Assembly: GCF_029633865.1 (NCBI RefSeq)
Contig: NC_079211.1
Location: 71,812,464 to 71,876,463, forward strand
Length of the DNA: 64,000 nucleotides
Direction: 5' to 3'
Origin: Lampris incognitus
Lineage: Eukaryota > Chordata > Actinopteri > Lampriformes > Lampridae
Shown piece by piece: positions 11,109-21,145 of this stretch (the first letter of the stretch is position 1; every line of letters begins with the position of its first letter). The translations under genes and the position numbers were made by a program. The notes beneath the pieces were generated by a model. The model ran no database searches and was not told the DNA's origin. It was given only the letters and a program-made list of their open reading frames with translations.

Positions 11109-11640
11109 CATGCTTGCGGCGTCAGAATGATCAGCCTTCTCTCTGCCATGAAATCTCTCTATTTGTCTATGTTCTAACACCACTTTATCAGCCGTCTTGT
11201 GCATGATCCTGTAAGCTTTTTCGGATGGGGAGTACTGTAATTCAGGGAGTTGGGTCCAAACCCAGTCTGTCAGTGCCATCAGACGCTTGCACATCGGCCC
11301 AAGATCTCTAGCCTGGTGTTTAACATGTACTGCTAAGGTGATATGGGGCACCGCCTCTTCAGACATCTCATACCACTCAAATTGTTCTGGTGTCAATTCA
11401 ACAGCAGCTGCCACACCTTCATTCCCCACTAGAGTACAGCTAGACAATACTTCCCACTGTGTCCCTTCAATGTCATTGTAAAAAGTTTGCTGATAAATTT
11501 CATCCCCGTCCCTATCATAGTACAGAGAAACATGGAGGGGGTCGATTGGAGGGGAGTAGGGATGTAGCATTTGGACCCACAGCCGCCACTGATGATACAG
11601 AGTCTGTACGCCTTTGCTTTGCTTGCTTCCCGGTTCTAGG
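11109..11640 (-). pseudogene. Retroviral pol segment between gag and RT, 2H-phosphoesterase-like motif pair
   Basis: Minus-strand frame between the end of gag and the RT remnant. It contains a globular-looking stretch of about 120 residues with two His-x-Ser/Thr motifs, LHVSL (His at 11532-11534) and PHITL (His at 11343-11345), 63 residues apart. Each is preceded by Pro/Leu and flanked by hydrophobic residues. This matches the signature of the 2H phosphoesterase superfamily (two H-hydrophobic-[S/T]-hydrophobic motifs). A tail around EHRQIERFHGREKADH follows. The aspartic protease motif DTG/DSG expected here is not found, so protease seems to have been deleted. The domain identity is an inference from motif pattern only. 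Confidence 0.5.
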
Positions 11641-11722
11641 AGTCCCCAGTATATATCTGCCCAGAGTCCTTCAGCCGTGGGTGAAACATCAGCTGACAAC
11701 AACAATTGAGAGCTGGACTGGA

Positions 11723-13877
11723 TCATTGCATGGTCTGGGGATATTGTCCCTGCGGTGGAGCTGCTGCTGCATGAGGGGCTTGATGAAGTGGAACCATAAC
11801 TGGAGGCTGCCCTTGGACCGGGGGCTGCACATAACCACCCCTGTTGCTGAATGGACCTTGACCTCCCCTGGGTCCCCACAGCACGGGACACTCTCTTCTC
11901 CAGTGTCCAGGCTGGCCACATCCAAAGCATGTAGGTGGCATACCTCTGGGTCCTCCACGACCCCTACCTCTACCTCTCATGCCTCCTGTTACTCCTACAG
12001 GCTTGGCCCCATGAGGGGAACTAGGCACCCATTCAGGCACTGGGTACAAATTTAGGGTGTAGTTTTGTTGTGGCGGCTGTTGAACCATCTGATTGGCTAC
12101 CTTTTGGTCTGTCTTTTTAGCATCATTTACCTTTTTCCTTGCCTCATCCAATTGGAGCTTTAGGAGCTGCACCTGGGCTGACTCTGTGCTCTATCCTCCT
12201 CCTCCTGTATAGCCTTGTGTCTTTTCATATGATGAATCAAATGTTTTTCCCATTGCTCAGTAGAGCAGCCTGGGATGTCTGGATTGCCCTCCATGGCATC
12301 TTGTACTGTTTTGGGCATTCCAGCCATAACAGCTTTTCTAAACAGTGTGGTCTGTAACTGTCCTGAACCTGGATGGCTTCCTGCGGTGTCTGTCCATATG
12401 CCTTTGCATCTGCCTAAAAATGCTGACATGTCTTCTCTGTCTTTCATGGAAAAGGTCAGTGAGTGCATTGCTCCGGGAGGAATGGGGAATTTATCCCTCA
12501 TTGCCCTTCCCCCAACTGTGGCTTGTCTGGTAAATGGTTCTGAATCTGGTATATGACTAGTGTCTGCCGCAGCCTCAATCTGCTGTATTTCCCACATAGC
12601 TAGTTGTTTTCCCAATAATGCTCTCCAGTCTCCCATAGCTAGTTTGTGTCCCAAGGTGTGTTGGCAAAATTTCTCCATCCAGGGCCCTCCTCCCTCAGTG
12701 GGAGGGGGCATCTTATCCAGGATGCAATTCATGTCTGTGAATGAGAATGGTTGATACACATCCCCCGTTTGGGGCCCTTTATATATCAGTGGCATTTGAC
12801 GATATCTAGCGGGTGGTTGTATCTTTTCTCTGTCCCTAAGCTGGTGTCTATGCCTGTGGTCAGCGCGGGGCGCTATACCAGTCCGGGTGTGCATGGTTAG
12901 TACCCCTGTAAGTGTGACTGGGTATGTGTCTTTGTCTCCCTCATCACTCCTCATACTCCCTGCATCTGTACATGTCTCTGAGCCCTCCTCGTGACCTTCT
13001 GCGCTCTTCACTTCCTCTATTATTTCTCTGAGCTGTCTCTCCTGGAACCCATCCATTGTTTCAACCCCCTGACTCTGTATCCTCCCCTGTCCTGCTCCTT
13101 CCCCGTTTGGGGTGGAGGATGTTTCTGACCCTGTTGTGGGTGAGCTTCTTGCCTGGTTTATCTCTTCCTGTCCGCTTATCTGTTCATGTATTGTCCTACT
13201 CGCTTCTCTGGCTTCCTGCACCCGGCGCTCTGCCTCCCTCACCAGGTCCTCCACCTCTGATATTCTCCTTGTTACTACTTCCTCTAACCTCTCCCTAGCT
13301 TCTCTGTACTCCCTGCTCCTATTGCTGTCATGTTCATTACTCCTTCTTCTACATACATGAGTGGCATTTGCGGTGTGGGATAAGGAGGGGGTTGTATTCC
13401 GGGTATTTTGGGATATATTGGCGCTGATGCTTCTGTTTTTTCATTTCCTTTATCTTTTTCTTTGGTTATTTCTGACTGTTTTTGGTTCATTTCTACTGCC
13501 ATGCAAGCTAAGGTCATGCTATGTAAGTGGGCTCTTCTCTGCTCATTTTCCTCTCCGTCTTTCTTCCATTTTCTTTTGACTAACATGGAAACTTTTTCCG
13601 CCTTCCAGTGTTCATCTGCTTTCTTTTTAGCTTGTTTTTCTGCCTTCCCTAGGTATAATATCAATCTCTTCCTTTCCTCCTCTTTGGGAATCTTACCCTG
13701 TGTTTGTAAGTCTTTCCATATACTGTCATACACCCCAATCTTGGTGTCTCGCTTGTTCTTAGGGAGCCCTGCAAAAATTTGACTCCTGGTTCTTTCCCAT
13801 TGTTGCTTAACGGTCAACATAACATTGGGAGGGCAACCTCCGTATTCTTCACACTCCCTGTCAGATTCCCCTTCCAT
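11723..13877 (-). pseudogene. Retroviral gag polyprotein (MA, CA, NC) with two frameshifts
   Basis: Gag starts at ATG 13877 (minus strand) and is read in three frame segments. 13877 to about 13310 is the matrix region, Lys/Glu-rich, with a late-domain PPPY at residues 163-166. About 13340-12175 starts with a coiled-coil, Glu/Arg-rich stretch and continues into a p30-like capsid, beginning near YQPFSFTDMNCIL and including the MPKTVQDAMEGNPD region. About 12172-11723 is nucleocapsid with an RGRGRGRGG box and one zinc knuckle CFGCGQPGHWRREC (CX2CX4HX4C). Gag assembles the particle and packages RNA. The frameshifts lie near 13310-13340 and 12175. Confidence 0.88.
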
Positions 13878-14718
13878 TGTGTTTTATCTATCCTCCCTCA
13901 GTAGCCAGCTGGTTTGTATGACACTTGGTTCCTAGCAACCGACCCAATCAGAGAAGAGTTCAGTAGCCAATCAGTTTGTATGGCACATTCGTCCCGAGCA
14001 ACTGACCCAATCAGAGAAGAGTTCAGTAGCCAGTCAGTTTGTATGGCACATACGTCCCGAGCAACTGACCCAATCAGAGAAGAGTTCAGTAGCCAGTCAG
14101 TTTGTATGGCACATATGTCCCGAGCAACTGACCCAATCAGTGAGTTTTATCAGGCAGTTTGCGTTGACACCAGTTAGGTTTCCACTGCTGATTCTTTCTC
14201 TCTGAGACACTACTGAGTTTATACACAGTTTTATCAAACAACACACTTTTTAATCATACAAAATATCAAACATTCACACTTGCCGTTAAAACACAGCACA
14301 TATCATAAACCAGTGAGCGCTGCTTTTATGGGGACCTTTACACCCCATGGGTCTCTAAACCTACTCACTCGGGGCCTCTAAGCCCTTATACGGAATTGCG
14401 CTGCTTTTATGGGGACTCTAACCCATGGGTCTTTAAACCCGCACGTCTTCTTTTCAGTACTGTTGTTGCTTTCAGGGGCCTCTCACCCCGGCACTTTAAA
14501 CCCATGCACAATTTATTTCAATGCTTTATTCATCTACTTTAACTAGGACACTTGCCGTATATTGACAACACACAATTTGGTATAGCCAATAACAGAACTT
14601 CGATAAAACAGGCGTCTGTTTACCTTAGTTTTTTTCAGCGGCCGCTTGTTGTTGCCATCACACTGCAGTTATCCGTTGTCTTTTACTTCTGTGGTCGGTC
14701 CGTCACTTCTCCGTCTTT
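13878..14718 (-). other. Retroviral leader (5' untranslated region)
   Basis: About 840 bases between the primer site and the gag ATG. It contains the 63-bp tandem repeat at 13937-14140 and, at 14320-14510, several similar short blocks built on GGGTCT(C/T)TAAACC and GGGGCCTCT, which could form stem structures of a packaging signal. No long frame belongs here. Confidence 0.65.
13937..14140 (-). repeat. 63-bp tandem repeat in the retroviral leader, about 3.3 copies
   Basis: GACCCAATCAG recurs at 13941, 14004, 14067 and 14130, exactly 63 bases apart, with few changes between units. On the retroviral strand each unit holds a CTGATTGGGT, a CCAAT-box core (ATTGG). The period is a multiple of three, so one plus-strand frame stays open through it; that frame is not a gene. 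Confidence 0.9.
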
Positions 14719-14736
14719 ATCACGTCGGGGTCACCA
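14719..14736 (-). promoter_or_regulatory. Primer-binding site, tRNA-Trp type
   Basis: Three bases from the LTR end, the minus strand reads TGGTGACCCCGACGTGAT, the complement of the conserved 3' end of tRNA-Trp (the primer used by avian leukosis-type retroviruses). Confidence 0.9.
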
Positions 14737-14739
14737 AAT

Positions 14740-14986
14740 TGTTGGACTGCAGCTCACTCTACTAACTCATCTTCATCTATGTGAGAGCGTAGTCCTGCGT
14801 GTTTGTTGATAAAGCAATAGGAGAAGATGTTCGGTCTCAAACCATCCGTTTTATTTAGCTGTAAATGGATAAAGCATACAGAGCTCTGGGTCTAGATCTT
14901 CCTATCCTTGACAAGCAACAGAGTGTGTCAGTTCACGAAGTCTGACTCTCTCTCCTTTCCCTGACCCAGTCTTTATACTATACAAA
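14740..14986 (-). repeat. 5' LTR of the retrovirus, part 1 (U5 side)
   Basis: Matches 7096-7336 of the 3' LTR up to the RTE insertion point. Starts (plus strand) TGTTGGACTGCAG next to the primer site. Confidence 0.9.
14970..14986. repeat. Target-site duplication of the RTE insertion, left copy
   Basis: TCTTTATACTATACAAA occurs here and again at 18125-18141, while the uninterrupted 3' LTR has it only once. Confidence 0.93.
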
Positions 14987-17900
14987 CTACTACTACTTTC
15001 GGCTGCTCCCGTTAAGGGTCGCCACAGCGGATCATCCGTTTCTATCTCTTCCTGTCTTCTGCGTCTTCCTCTGTCACACCAGCCACCTGCATGTCTTCCC
15101 TCACCACGTCCATAAACCTCCTCTTTGGCCTTCCTCTTCTCCTCTTCCCTGGCAGCTCCATATTCAGCATCCTTCTCCCAATATACCCAACATCTCTCCT
15201 CCACACATGTCCAAGCCATCTCAATCTTGCCTCTCTTGCTTTGTCTCCAAACCGTCCAACCTGATCGGTCCCTCTAATATAATCGTTCCTAATCCTGTCC
15301 TTCTTCATTACTCCCAGTGAAAATCTTATCATCTTCAACTCTGCCACCTCCAGCTCCACCTCCTGTCTTTTCATCAGTGCCCCTGTCTCCAAACCATATA
15401 ACATAGCTGGTCTCACAACCTTCTTGTAAACTTTCCCTTTAACTCTTGCTGGTACCCTTCTGTCGCAAATCACTCCTGACACACTTCTCCACCCACTCCA
15501 ACCTGCCTGCACTCTCTTTTTCACCTCTCTACTGCACTCCCCGTTACTTTGGACAGTTGACCCCAAGTATTTAAACTCGAATGCCTTTGTCACCTCCACT
15601 CCTTGCATCCTGACCATTCCACTGTCCTCCCTCTCATTCACGCATAGGTATTCCGTCTTGCTCCTACTGACTTTCATTCCTCTTCTCTCCAGTGTATACC
15701 TCCACCTCTCCAGGCTCTCCTCAACCTGCACTCTACTCTCGCTACAGATCACAATGTCATCCGCGAACATCATCGTCCATGGAGACTCCTGCCTGATCTT
15801 GTCCGTCAACCTGTCCATCACCATAGCAAACAAGAAAGGGCTAAGAGCTGATCCTTGATGTAATCCCACCTCCACCTTGAACCCATCTGTCATTCCAACC
15901 GCACACCTCACCATTGTCACACTTCCCTCATACGTATCCTGCACCACTCCTACATACTTCTCTGCAACTCCCGACTTCCTCATACAATACCACACCTCCT
16001 CTCTCGGCACTCTGTCATAAACTTTCTCTAAATCTACAAAGACACAATGCAACTCTTTCTGGCCTTCTCTATACTTCTCAATCAACATTCTCAAAGCAAA
16101 CATCGCATCTGTGGTGCTCTTTCATGGCATGAAACCATACTGCTGCTCGCTGATCATCACCTCTCCTCTTAACCTAGCTTCTATTACTCTTTCCCAAATC
16201 TTCATGCTGTGGCTGATCAACTTTATACCTCTGTAGTTGCTACAGTTCTGCACATCACCCTTGTTCTTGAAAATCGGTACCAGTATGCTTCTTCTCCACT
16301 CCTCAGGCATCCTCTCACTTTCCAGGATTGTGTTAAACAATCTAGTTAAAAACTCCACTGCCATCTCTCCTAAACATCTCCATGCCTCCACAGGTATGTC
16401 ATCAGGACCAACTGCCTTTCCACTCTTCATCCTCTTCATAGCTGCCCTCACTTCCTCCTTGCTAATCCGCTGAACTTCCTGATTCACTATCCCTACATCA
16501 TCCAACCTTCTCTCTCTCTCTCATTTTCTTCATTCATCAGCCCCTCAAAGTATTCCTTCCACCTTCTTAGCACACTTTCCTCGCTTGTCAGCACATTTCC
16601 ATCTCTATCCTTGATCGCCCTAACTTGCTGCACATCCTTTGCAGCTTGGTCCCTCTGTCTAGCCAATCGGTACAAGTCTTTTTCTCCTTCCTTAGTGTCT
16701 AATCTGTCATACAACTCACCATACGCCTTTTCCTTTGCCTTTGCCACCTCTCTCTTTGCTTTACGCTGCATCTCCTTGTACTCCTGTCTACTTTCTTCAT
16801 CTCTCTTACTATCCCACTTCTTCTTTGCCAACCTTTTCCTCTGTATAATTTGCTGTACTTCCTCATTCCACCACCAAGTCTCCTTGTCTTCCTTCCTCTG
16901 TCCTGATGACACACCAAGTACCTTCCTAGGTGTCTCCCTCACTATTTCTGCAGTGGTTGTCCAGCCATCTGGCAACTCTTCACTACCATCCAGTGCCTGT
17001 CTTAACTCCTGCCTGAACTCCACACAACAGTCTTCCTTCTTCAACTTCCACCATTTGATCTTCGGCTGTGTCTTCACTCGCTTCCTCTTCTTGGTCTCCA
17101 AAGTCATCCTACAGACCACCATCCGATGCTGCCTAGCTACGTTCTCCCCTGTCACCACCTTGCAGTCTCCAATCCCTTTTAGATGGCGCCTCCTACATAA
17201 GATATAGTCCACCTGTGTGCACTTTCCTCCGCTCTTATACGTCACCCTGAGTTCCTCCCTCTTCTTGAAATATGTATTCACCACAGCCATTTCCATCTTC
17301 TTCGCAAAATCGACCACCATCTGTCCTTCCACATTTCTCTTCTTGACTCCATACCTTCCCATCACCTCCTTATCACCTCTGTTCCCTTCACCAACATGTC
17401 CATTGAAGTCCGCTCTAATCACCGCTCTCTCCTCCTTGGGTACCCTCTCCACCATGTCGTCCAACTCACTCCAGAATTCTTCTTTTTCATCCATCTCACA
17501 CCCAACTTGCGGGGCATATGCGCTGATAACATTCAGCAATAAACCTTCAATTGCCAGCGTCATACTCATCACTCTGTCTGACACTCTCTTCACCTCCAGC
17601 ACGCTCTTGACATACTCTTCCTTCAGAATTACCCCTACCCCATTACTCCTCCCATTCACACCATGGTAGAAGAGTTTGAACCCACCTCCAATACTCCTGG
17701 TCTTACTCCCCTTCCACCTGGTCTCTTGCACACACAGTATGCCTACCTTTCTTCTTTCCATCATGTCAGCCAGCTCTCTCCCTTTACCAGTCATAGTGCC
17801 AACATTCAAAGTTCCAACTCTCACCTCCACATGCCTACCCTTCCTCCTCTCTAGCTGCCTCTGGACATGCTTTCCCCCTCTCCTTCTCCTTCGCCCAACA

Positions 17901-18124
17901 GTAGCATAGTTTCCACCGACACCCTGCTGGTTAACAGTACCGGTGGCAGTCGTTGGTAACCCGGGCCTCGACCGATCCGGTATGTAAGTCTTATTTATGA
18001 TCCGCATATTTGATTTGGCAAAGATTTTACGCCGGATGCCCTTCCTGACGTAACCCTCCCCATTTGTCCGGGCTTGGGACCGGCACTAAGGATGCACTGG
18101 CTTGTGCATCCTCAGTGGCTGGGT
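14987..18124 (-). mobile_element. Full-length RTE-clade LINE inserted in the retroviral 5' LTR
   Basis: A 3,138-bp non-LTR retrotransposon on the minus strand. It has a 5' region with a hairpin-like start (18124-18008), one long ORF coding endonuclease then RT, and a very short 3' region ending in AGT/GTA trinucleotides at 14987-14996. Perfect 17-bp target duplications flank it. Length and gene order fit an intact-length RTE element. The ORF has one frameshift and two nonsense changes. Confidence 0.93.
15042..18007 (-). pseudogene. RTE LINE ORF2: AP endonuclease and reverse transcriptase
   Basis: Nicks target DNA and primes reverse transcription there. Starting at ATG 18007, a basic N-terminus leads into an apurinic-type endonuclease with TLNVGTM, VQETRW, ADFNGHVG and VDYILC motifs (about 17800-17160). 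A Lys/Arg-rich linker follows, then the RT (about 16450-15500) with KSGKAVGPDDIP, YRGIKL and the catalytic FADD at 15756-15761 (MMFADDIVIC). The C-terminal part has ELKMIRFSLG and GRPKRRFMD. Damage: a frameshift near 16500-16525 beside a CT dinucleotide run; an in-frame TGA at 16122-16124 where Arg (CGA) is expected, consistent with CpG decay; and a TAG at 15042 that replaces Trp about ten codons before the usual end. Confidence 0.92.
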
Positions 18125-18141
18125 TCTTTATACTATACAAA
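18125..18141. repeat. Target-site duplication of the RTE insertion, right copy
   Basis: Second copy of TCTTTATACTATACAAA, resuming the interrupted LTR. Confidence 0.93.
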
Positions 18142-18666
18142 GTGTTGACTAAACATGAATGTGTGGTCTTCTTTGTGATTGGTCCGTTGATCTGACTCCA
18201 TTTCCGCCTCGATGATATCCGGACTCCAAGTGATCTCTTTCTGCAGCTGCTGACGTGAGATCCTGTTCCTGTTTCTGAAACCACAGAGCACAGCACATCC
18301 TGTATCTACTCCCCCCAAGGCCACAGCACCCTTGTTGTTCCCCTTACTATTCAGAGCCGGTAACCTTATCTAAGGTTAGTGCCTCTCATTCTTTTACCTT
18401 CTATGGGGATAGACACAATCTTCCTCTTGGGACATCTTATCCTGTTATTGTCCCCCACTTCTCTTCCTATAGCTTACTCGGCATTCCTCTGTCTGCTGAC
18501 ATACTCAATACTTTTCCACTGCCCCTATAGCCCTTCATGTCCTTGTAACAAGCCTTGTTCCTTATGCATATGATTCCCCAATGATTAATCTATCCTTATA
18601 TCCCTTATTCCAAGCAATACGTTGTAATCATCATTATTAAGCATCACACCATTGCATTTATCTACA
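18142..18666 (-). repeat. 5' LTR of the retrovirus, part 2 (U3/R side)
   Basis: Continues the LTR in register with 7337-7867, nearly identical, and ends (plus strand) ATCTACA at the host GGGC duplication. Confidence 0.9.
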
Positions 18667-18694
18667 GGGCGCAGGTCTTATTCTTGCCAGACAT
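18667..18694 (-). pseudogene. First codons of the split L1 ORF1
   Basis: On the minus strand an ATG at 18694 opens MSGKNKTCA, and the frame runs to the retroviral boundary. Removing the retrovirus and one copy of its 4-bp target duplication joins this directly to the Arg/Lys-rich start of the ORF1 fragment at 7091. This is the interrupted 5' end of the same LINE ORF1. Confidence 0.72.
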
Positions 18695-19239
18695 TGTTAA
18701 AATGTATATCGTAGCCCGTTCCTGCAACACTGAATAAATTTGAGATTCACTGTTGATGTGAATAGTAAGGATTTACGAAATCGCTCGGGAGCTGCTCTGT
18801 ATACGTCTGCTTCACTCGGTCGCCATACCGGAAGTCTCTGGTATTGTGTATGGTGCGTAGTTGGTCTTGTTTGTGGGATGTGTGTCTAAACTATGTGTGA
18901 TGACCAGCGGGTTGTGTGTCTAGGCTATGTGTATTTACTCTATACCGGCTGGCACTTAGGCGCGTTCTGGCGACGACACAGTGGGTTGGCTGAGGACTTG
19001 TAGATTGGTGCTGAGCTGATCACTCGCAGGTGTGGGGTGGTGGACAGGTGCGGTGTTGTGGATTGTGACTACGCGACGCTCTACGGGCGCGTGCAGACGT
19101 GCCTGGTGTTTCAGAGACAGATGATGAAGATGTGCTTCGTGACCTCACGGTGGCGCCAGAGGGCCGAGCAGGAGGCTGAAGCGCAACAGTAACTCTAACA
19201 ATCCCCGTCATGCCCCAGTGTGTTAGTGTGTGTTGACTT
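18695..19239. other. L1 5' flank and unassigned GC-richer sequence
   Basis: 18695-18850 reads on the minus strand as sequence just upstream of the L1 ORF1 ATG (ACTTCCGGTATGGCGACCG and onward), probably the LINE 5' untranslated region. 18850-19239 is unassigned. A plus-strand frame from about 19015 to the TAA near 19190 encodes a short Cys/Arg-rich peptide with a duplicated RCGVVD, beginning after an AG that could be a splice acceptor. I have no identity for it. Confidence 0.35.
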
Positions 19240-20417
19240 TTAAACACTGGTATTGTTACCGTTCCTCAGTGAAACCAGTCAGTCATGTTGGCTGCCGGTA
19301 TTGTTACAGTTCCTCAGTGAAACCAGTCAGTCATGTTGGCTGCCGGTATTGTTACAGTTCCTCAGTGAAACCAGTCAGTCATGTTGACTGCTGGTATTGT
19401 TACCGTTCCTCAGTGAAACCAGTCGGTCATGTTGACTGCCGGTATTGTTACAGTTCCTCAGTGAAACCAGTCAGTAATGTTGCCTGGGAAAACACTGGCA
19501 TTGTTACCGTTCCTCAGTGAAACCAGTCAGTAATGTTGCCTGGTAAAACACTGGTATTGTTACAGTTCCTCAGTGAAACCAGTCAGTCATGTTGACTGCC
19601 GGTATTGTTACAGTTCCTCAGTGAAACCAGTCAGTCATGTTGACTGCCGGTATTGTTACAGTTCCTCAGTGAAACCAGTCAGTCACGCTGATTTCTGGTA
19701 TTGTTACAGTTCCTCAGTGAAACCAGTCAGTCATGTTGACTGCTGGTATTGTTACCGTTCCTCAGTGAAACCAGTCAGTCATGTTGACTGCCGGTATTGT
19801 TACAGTTCCTCAGTGAAACCAGTCAGTAATGTTGCCTGGTAAAACACTGGTATTGTTACCGTTCCTCAGTGAAACCAGTCAGTAATGTTGCCTGGTAAAA
19901 CACTGGTATTGTTACAGTTCCTCAGTGAAACCAGTCAGTCATGTTGACTGCCGGTATTGTTACAGTTCCTCAGTGAAACCAGTCAGTCATGTTGACTGCT
20001 GGTATTGTTACCGTTCCTCAGTGAAACCAGTCAGTCATGTTGACTGCCGGTATTGTTACAGTTCCTCAGTGAAACCAGTCAGTAATGTTGCCTGGTAAAA
20101 CACTGGTATTGTTACCGTTCCTCAGTGAAACCAGTCAGCAATGTTGCCTGGTAAAACACTGGTATTGTTACAGTTCCTCAGTGAAACCAGTCAGTCATGT
20201 TGACTGCCGGTATTGTTACAGTTCCTCAGTGAAACCTGTCAGTCATGTTGACTGCCGGTATTGTTACAGTTCCTCAGTGAAACCAGTCAGTCACGCTGAT
20301 TTCTGGTATTGTTACAGCTCCTCAGTGAAACCAGTCAGTCATGTTGACTGCCGGTATTGTTACAGTTCCTCAGTGAAACCAGTCAGTCATGTTGACTGCC
20401 GGTATTGTTACAGTTCC
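19240..20417 (+). repeat. 48/56-bp minisatellite, left part
   Basis: About 24 tandem copies of a unit containing GTTCCTCAGTGAAACCAGTC. Most steps are 48 bp (for example 19261, 19309, 19357) and some are 56 bp, where a longer GTTGCCTGGTAAAACACTG variant is present. The 48-bp unit keeps a frame open (repeated 16-residue YCYSSSVKPVSHVD...), but this is a by-product of the period. Continues at 24605 after an inserted retrotransposon. Confidence 0.93.
20413..20417. repeat. Target-site duplication of the chromovirus, left
   Basis: GTTCC precedes the LTR and recurs at 24605-24609 after it. Confidence 0.9.
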
Positions 20418-21145
20418 TGTTAGGGCTCGGTCTGTTGACCAACCTGGCAACCAGCAATGAGAGCGGGGGAGGGGCGCGTCTGAAACACCTGCAGCCTGCC
20501 TACTCGTTTACCACTCTAGTATAAGTTTGTTTGCTTTCCAGAACTCGTCGCGAGTTCGTCCTGAACAGTCCCGTGAGTAAATTCTTCGTCTCGAGTTTTG
20601 TGACATTTCTGTGTCTCCCGGTGGAGTACAGATTGTAGTATTCTCCGTGTTTTTGCTTGTTTGATTATTCCCTTGTGTCAGTTCTCCTTGAGAGCTTGTT
20701 CGGAGAAGAACTCTCTTTGTGTTTTCCCCATTGGATTTTCCCATCGTGATTTTCTAGTTGAGATCAAGTTTTTGATATTCTAATTTCTCCCCTCTCACTG
20801 TGGATCTTATTACTCGGTTGGACTTCTACCTTAAAGGAGCAGTTTGTGTTTTTTCCCCTTTCGGACTTTAAAGGAGCAGTTTGTGTTTTTTCCCTTTCGG
20901 ACTTTAAAGGAGCAGTTTACGTTTTTTCCCTTTCGGACTTTAAAGGAGCAGTTTACTTTTTTTCCTTTTCGGATTAAGGGGGCAGTTTACGTTTTCCCAT
21001 TTTTAAGAAGCTATTCTCAAGTTCCGCCTGAAGCGCCTCCCCCTTCTGTCCAGGCCCGGCCGGCTCTCCTCTACGAGTCCTGCCAGGTTGGTGCTTTACT
21101 TTGTCTTGTGTTGTCGCTATTGGGTTCGTTCTACAAACCTTAACA
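20418..21145 (+). repeat. 5' LTR of the chromovirus
   Basis: 728 bp, TGTTAGGG...CCTTAACA. A TATAAG at 20520-20525 lies 30 bp before GCGAGTTCGT (20550-20559), the likely RNA start. Four copies of a 36-bp unit (TTTAAAGGAGCAGTTT...CGGAC) lie at about 20832-20980. Confidence 0.93.
20520..20559 (+). promoter_or_regulatory. LTR core promoter and probable RNA start with self-priming sequence
   Basis: TATAAG at 20520-20525 and, 30 bases on, GCGAGTTCGT at 20550-20559. This 10-mer is the exact reverse complement of ACGAACTCGC at 21148-21157, two bases after the LTR end. Tf1/sushi-group elements are known to prime with the 5' end of their own RNA, and the layout here fits. Confidence 0.65.

Larger units (their letters stand above)
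7096..18666 (-). mobile_element. Endogenous retrovirus, gammaretrovirus-like, with nested RTE insertion
   Basis: An integrated retrovirus on the minus strand. It has a 5' LTR (right, split by a LINE), an 18-nt primer site matching the 3' end of tRNA-Trp, a leader with 63-bp repeats, gag with one CCHC knuckle, damaged pol, a heavily deleted env, a PPT and a 3' LTR (left). The host bases GGGC flank both ends (7092-7095 and 18667-18670), a 4-bp target duplication as gammaretroviruses make. Without the 3,155-bp LINE and its extra target copy the element is about 8.4 kb. Protease, the RT catalytic core and most of env are missing and several frameshifts exist, so it is defective. Confidence 0.92.

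Noticed and set aside
13914..14177. 21-residue repeat protein on the plus strand
   Set aside because: It is antisense to the retroviral leader; the open frame follows from the 63-bp period.
7580..18573. Leu/Pro-rich 64-residue protein at 7580-7774 and 18379-18573
   Set aside because: Identical frames in the two retroviral LTRs, antisense to the element; they reflect the LTR duplication, not a gene.
19230..20423. Secreted repeat protein (YCYSSSVKPVSHVD)n
   Set aside because: The 48-bp unit is divisible by three and stop-free in one frame; 56-bp units break the frame repeatedly and there is no signal peptide or conserved start.
20844..21143. Phe/Pro-rich protein with FPFRTLKEQF repeats
   Set aside because: It is the 36-bp repeat inside the chromovirus 5' LTR; the 3' LTR shows the same frame with fewer units.
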